8,132 nucleotides of DNA from Bacillota bacterium (GTDB taxonomy: Bacteria; Bacillota; Sulfobacillia; Sulfobacillales; Sulfobacillaceae), in assembly GCA_021820675.1 (NCBI GenBank), contig JAKADI010000028.1, positions 1 through 8,132 on the forward strand, written 5' to 3'. Below the pieces are notes generated by a model. That model saw nothing but the letters and a program-made list of their open reading frames with translations, did no database searches and was not told the DNA's origin. A program made the translations under genes and the position numbers. Positions 5,690 to 8,132 of this stretch are shown piece by piece. Each line of letters begins with the position of its first letter. The stretch's first letter is position 1.

Positions 5690-6340
5690 ATGTGTAGCTT
5701 CATGATTAGGGGGAGGATTTTTATTTCGATCCAACTTGAACCAATGTATGATGAGGCCCTTCTCATTATGCAAGCAAAGAGCGGCAAGGAAGATGCGGTC
5801 GTGCAGTTAATGACGCGCTACGCTTCCCTTATCAAAGCAACAGCTGGTCGATACTTTCTTCCCGGCGCCGAACACGATGACGTTATTCAAGAAGGATGGA
5901 TCGGGTTTTGGAGCGCCATTCAACATTTTGATAATAGGCGACATGGATATTTTGCTGGGTTTGCCAAGCTATGTGTCAGCCGGCAAATTGTTTCGGCGGT
6001 TGTCCGGGCCACCCGAGCTAAACATCAAATCCTCAACTCGGCATGGTCGCTGGATCAACCCGGACGCGATGGTACTCATGACGGGTTCTGGATGGACATG
6101 CTCCCAGGCAATCATGAGCCTTCCCCCGAAATTTTCATCGCCGATCGGGAGGCATCGTTGCAACTAATTCACAAACTGAAATGCGAATTGACCCCCCTTG
6201 AGCGCAAGGTCTTTGAAGCCAGGCGCCACGGTAAAAGCTATGAAGAGATTAGCCGCACTGTTAACCGCCCCCGCAAAACCATTGACAATGCCTTACAGCG
6301 CATCCGACGCAAATTAAAGAAAACCCGCCAGGACATTTAG
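5690..6340 (+). CDS. sigH: SigH (Spo0H)-like RNA polymerase sigma factor
   Basis: A sigma-70-family factor closely resembling Bacillus SigH, which directs transition-phase and early sporulation genes. Region 2 carries YFLPGAEHDDVIQEGWIGFW (55-74) and FAKLCVSRQIVSAV (91-104), with ATRAKHQILNSAWSLDQP after it. Region 4 holds LTPLERKVFEARRHGKSYEE and the recognition helix around NRPRKTIDNALQRIRRKL (192-209). The longest frame gives 216 residues, near the usual SigH length. The start is uncertain. The strong ribosome site AGGGGGAGG (5708-5716) lies downstream of ATG 5690 and ATG 5702, while ATG 5744 is too far from it. An in-frame ATT at 5723 is six bases from that site and may be the real start; alternatively AUG 5690 is read from a leaderless transcript. 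The gene is not beside rlmB, secE or nusG as housekeeping sigH often is, so it may be a paralogue. Confidence 0.88.
   Translation: MCSFMIRGRIFISIQLEPMYDEALLIMQAKSGKEDAVVQLMTRYASLIKATAGRYFLPGAEHDDVIQEGWIGFWSAIQHFDNRRHGYFAGFAKLCVSRQIVSAVVRATRAKHQILNSAWSLDQPGRDGTHDGFWMDMLPGNHEPSPEIFIADREASLQLIHKLKCELTPLERKVFEARRHGKSYEEISRTVNRPRKTIDNALQRIRRKLKKTRQDI
5708..5716 (+). promoter_or_regulatory. Strong Shine-Dalgarno sequence without a standard start codon at the right distance
   Basis: AGGGGGAGG is the best ribosome site in this region. In the sigma factor frame the codons 5-13 bases downstream are ATT (5723) and ATC (5729); no ATG, GTG or TTG occurs until ATG 5744, 27 bases away. It decides against 5690 unless the mRNA is leaderless. 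Confidence 0.6.
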
Positions 6341-6351
6341 CCCTGCGGGTT
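6310..6351 (-). terminator. Rho-independent terminator of ctaA, inside the 3' end of the sigma gene
   Basis: AACCCGC (6322-6328) pairs perfectly with GCGGGTT (6345-6351), and AGG/CCT extend the stem beyond one bulged C, with a nine-base loop. On the minus strand the stem is followed by a T-rich tract (GGGTTTTCTTTAATTT), the hallmark of an intrinsic terminator. It starts seven bases after the ctaA stop and lies largely within the last codons of the convergent sigma gene. On the plus strand no T-run follows. Confidence 0.75.
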
Positions 6352-6357
6352 ATGATC

Positions 6358-7347
6358 CTATCTAGATGATATCTTCTGTGACCTTTCCGCATAAACGGCC
6401 TGATGTGCACTTGCCGGAACGACTTGCAACACCAAGTAGCTGATATCGGCAAACAGGAGCATGAGAGTCGCAATATGCAAAAGATAAGGGCCCGTCGCCA
6501 CATGGCTTAACGCCAGATTGGCACCCGTAATAATTTGCGCGAAAACTGCGAGCAAGAGCCACATGGCTCCCTTGTACAGATCAGGCCGGGACTGTCGATA
6601 CTTCGTCAAATTCCATAGCAACAAGCCGACTATAATCGCTAAGCCCACAGCCGCCAACCGGTGAATAAAGTCCAGACCGACACGTCCCGAAAATCCAGGA
6701 AATAACTTCCCATCACATAGTGGCCACGTCGGACAGGCAACGCCAGCATCGCGAAAGGCTACATATGAACCCCAATATATGGCAATATACGTGTAAATCC
6801 ACGTTGCCCAGACCCAACGCTTGGTACTAAGCGGTGTATTTTTACGAAATGATATCCCGGACTTATGCTGAGCCGATTCGGCTCCCAATTGATACAAGAA
6901 AACCGTCAATAGTGCGACCCCAACCATCGCCAATAAACCAAATCCTAAATGTAGGGCTAAAATTGCCGGGGGATTCACAAACACTACGGCTAAAGCCCCC
7001 AAAATCGATTGCACCACAATAAACCCCATACCCACCCAAGAGAGTATGCGAACTTCAATAAATTGTCGAAAGCGTATCAATGCCCAAATCATATAAATGG
7101 TAGCCAATAAGGCGAATCCCGCCACCAACATACGGTGTGCGAACTCGATAATGATATGAATATTATTAAAGTGGGGAATCACGCGGCCATGACATAATGG
7201 CCAATCCGGTCCACATCCCAATGCTGAATTCGTCTGGGTGTCCAAGAAACCCACAAAATTAATAATATACATCCCTATCGTGGCGATAATGCCTGTCCAC
7301 TTTAGCGCCTTAGACGGTGGGGTAAACGAATAACCCTTTGTGTTCAT
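6358..7347 (-). CDS. ctaA: Heme A synthase (CtaA/COX15 family)
   Basis: An integral membrane enzyme that oxidises heme O to heme A for aa3-type terminal oxidases. The 329-residue length and eight or so hydrophobic helices fit CtaA. The first half has the extracytoplasmic cysteine pair CGPDWPLC (Cys45, Cys52), then Glu68 and His71 in IIEFAHR, and His133 in ALHLGFG. The second half repeats the pattern: CPTWPLC (Cys205, Cys211), His229 in DFIHR, and His291 in LLHIATL. All four heme-ligand histidines, the catalytic glutamate and both cysteine pairs are present, as in B. subtilis CtaA. ATG 7347 has GGCGGAGAG about six bases upstream. The gene stands alone here, without ctaB or oxidase subunits beside it. 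Divergent from the hydrolase gene, with a leader of up to 140 bases if the -10 at 7496-7501 is used. Confidence 0.96.
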   Translation of the reverse strand: MNTKGYSFTPPSKALKWTGIIATIGMYIINFVGFLDTQTNSALGCGPDWPLCHGRVIPHFNNIHIIIEFAHRMLVAGFALLATIYMIWALIRFRQFIEVRILSWVGMGFIVVQSILGALAVVFVNPPAILALHLGFGLLAMVGVALLTVFLYQLGAESAQHKSGISFRKNTPLSTKRWVWATWIYTYIAIYWGSYVAFRDAGVACPTWPLCDGKLFPGFSGRVGLDFIHRLAAVGLAIIVGLLLWNLTKYRQSRPDLYKGAMWLLLAVFAQIITGANLALSHVATGPYLLHIATLMLLFADISYLVLQVVPASAHQAVYAERSQKISSR

Positions 7348-7387
7348 TGGTGCTCTCCGCCCTTTACTAACAGTCCCGCGTTTGTGC

Positions 7388-7403
7388 TATGACCCACGTC
7401 ACA
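7388..7403. promoter_or_regulatory. CRP/FNR-type palindrome upstream of ctaA
   Basis: TATGA-CCCACG-TCACA has two five-base arms with six bases between them, one mismatch from the CRP-like TGTGA-N6-TCACA pattern. It lies 40-56 bases before the ctaA start. Regulation of ctaA by a Crp/Fnr-family protein would make sense for respiration, but a short palindrome like this can occur by chance. Confidence 0.3.
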
Positions 7404-7490
7404 GCCTCGTTGCCAGTCTACCACAAAAGTTTTCCAAGGTGACCGGTAATTCTCCCCCACTGACGGCCTAAATGGGTATAGCGGTGATCT

Positions 7491-7510
7491 TAACCATTAT
7501 AGGTTATAAT
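7491..7510. promoter_or_regulatory. Back-to-back -10 boxes with palindrome TAACC-N6-GGTTA
   Basis: The plus strand has TATAAT at 7505-7510 for the rightward hydrolase gene. The minus strand has TATAAT at 7496-7501, facing ctaA. The palindrome arms TAACC (7491-7495) and GGTTA (7502-7506) enclose the minus-strand box and overlap the plus-strand box. Neither side has a good -35. A regulator bound here would block both promoters; that is inference. Confidence 0.45.
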
Positions 7511-7557
7511 ATACGACTGATTGACCAGCCACTTTTACAGCTAGAGGAGATGCCTGC

Positions 7558-8132
7558 TTGACTATAGAACTTGACCGCCAACGGACAGCAATCATGTTCA
7601 TCGATATGCAACACTCCATTGCAGGCCATGAGCGGTTTCATGCAACTACTGATGCGTGTCAACGTCTTTTAGATATGGGGCGCCATGATCACCTGCCTAT
7701 CATTTTTGTGCACGTTCGACCTTATGAACATACAAAGCGGGCGATGCGCGGCGAGTCGGATGTGCTCTTGACGCGCTCCACCAGCTCGATACCGACCGAC
7801 GCTAAAGCCTACGATATTATTGATGCGCTGCCAGTATTACCCGAAGATCATCTCGTGACCAAGCATGTTCGCAGCGCATTTGTCGGAACCGAATTAGATC
7901 ACCTCCTACGAGCCTTAGATGTCAACACAATTGTCATTGCCGGGATTGCCACCAATATTGGTGTGGAGAGTACTGTCCGTGTAGGGGCTGATTTGGGATA
8001 TAATTTCGTGGTTGCCAAAGATGCGTGTGCAGCACTAAGCACCGAAGCACATGACGCCGCTCTGAAATACTCCTTGCCGTTCTTTGCGCGTATTGCCACC
8101 CTTGATCAACTGGCATTCACGTCTGATCGGGA
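7558..8132 (+). CDS. Isochorismatase-like hydrolase, 3' end cut by window
   Basis: The TTG start at 7558 has AGAGGAG (7543-7549) eight bases upstream. The frame stays open to the window end (191 codons), near the full length of the family. The fold matches the isochorismatase/cysteine hydrolase superfamily. Asp16 is in IMFIDMQ, Lys102 is in VTKHVRSAF, and the nucleophile loop reads GIATNIGVEST (129-139). The usual cysteine of that loop (T..C V..T) is Gly135. True isochorismatases such as EntB and PhzD also have Gly there and work without a thiol. A cysteine-dependent amidase role (nicotinamidase or ureidoacrylate type) is therefore unlikely, but the actual substrate is unknown. No isochorismate pathway genes are visible nearby. 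It is divergent from ctaA and shares its promoter region. Confidence 0.88.
   Translation, partial: MTIELDRQRTAIMFIDMQHSIAGHERFHATTDACQRLLDMGRHDHLPIIFVHVRPYEHTKRAMRGESDVLLTRSTSSIPTDAKAYDIIDALPVLPEDHLVTKHVRSAFVGTELDHLLRALDVNTIVIAGIATNIGVESTVRVGADLGYNFVVAKDACAALSTEAHDAALKYSLPFFARIATLDQLAFTSDR

Overview
The window looks like chromosomal DNA of an aerobic, spore-forming-type Firmicute. The sigma factor is of the Spo0H/SigH class, and the heme A synthase has the single-chain CtaA architecture seen in Bacillus. Moderate GC, GTG/TTG starts and purine-rich Shine-Dalgarno sequences fit a Sulfobacillus-like lineage. That assignment is inference from general resemblance, because no search could be run. 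No tRNA, rRNA, CRISPR array, insertion sequence or phage gene was found.

Layout. (1) Positions 1-115, minus strand: the first 38 codons of an unidentified protein with a membrane segment starting near the window edge. A divergent promoter region separates it from the next unit. (2) Positions 237-3758, plus strand: a tight four-gene operon. It encodes a Ppx/GppA-family phosphatase, a thymidylate-kinase-like P-loop kinase, a second paralogous kinase whose Walker A lysine is arginine, and a free-standing HD protein matching the C-terminal domain of Ppx/GppA. (3) Positions 3759-4039: a convergent intergenic region with hairpins and no gene. (4) Positions 4040-5461, minus strand: an ACT-domain malic enzyme. 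(5) A divergent region with a four-box ATAC repeat. (6) Positions 5690-6340, plus strand: a SigH-like sigma factor. (7) Positions 6358-7347, minus strand: ctaA, whose rho-independent terminator lies inside the 3' end of the sigma gene. (8) A divergent promoter region with back-to-back -10 boxes and a palindrome. (9) Positions 7558-8132, plus strand: an isochorismatase-like hydrolase cut by the window end.

The four-gene operon is the most unusual part. The phosphatase keeps its Ppx nucleotide/phosphate-binding motifs, but its C-terminal HD site has lost most metal ligands. The last gene of the same operon supplies an intact copy of that HD domain as a separate protein. In parallel, the two kinases look like a tandem duplication in which one copy keeps the P-loop lysine and the other has lost it. 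The operon therefore contains two pairs, each with one intact and one degenerate copy. My inference is a complex acting on polyphosphate, (p)ppGpp or nucleotides, with the degenerate partners as scaffolds or regulators. Nothing in the sequence proves the substrate.

The remaining genes fit ordinary central metabolism and respiration: malate to pyruvate, and heme A for aa3-type oxidases. The sigma factor sits outside its usual neighbourhood and may be a second SigH paralogue.
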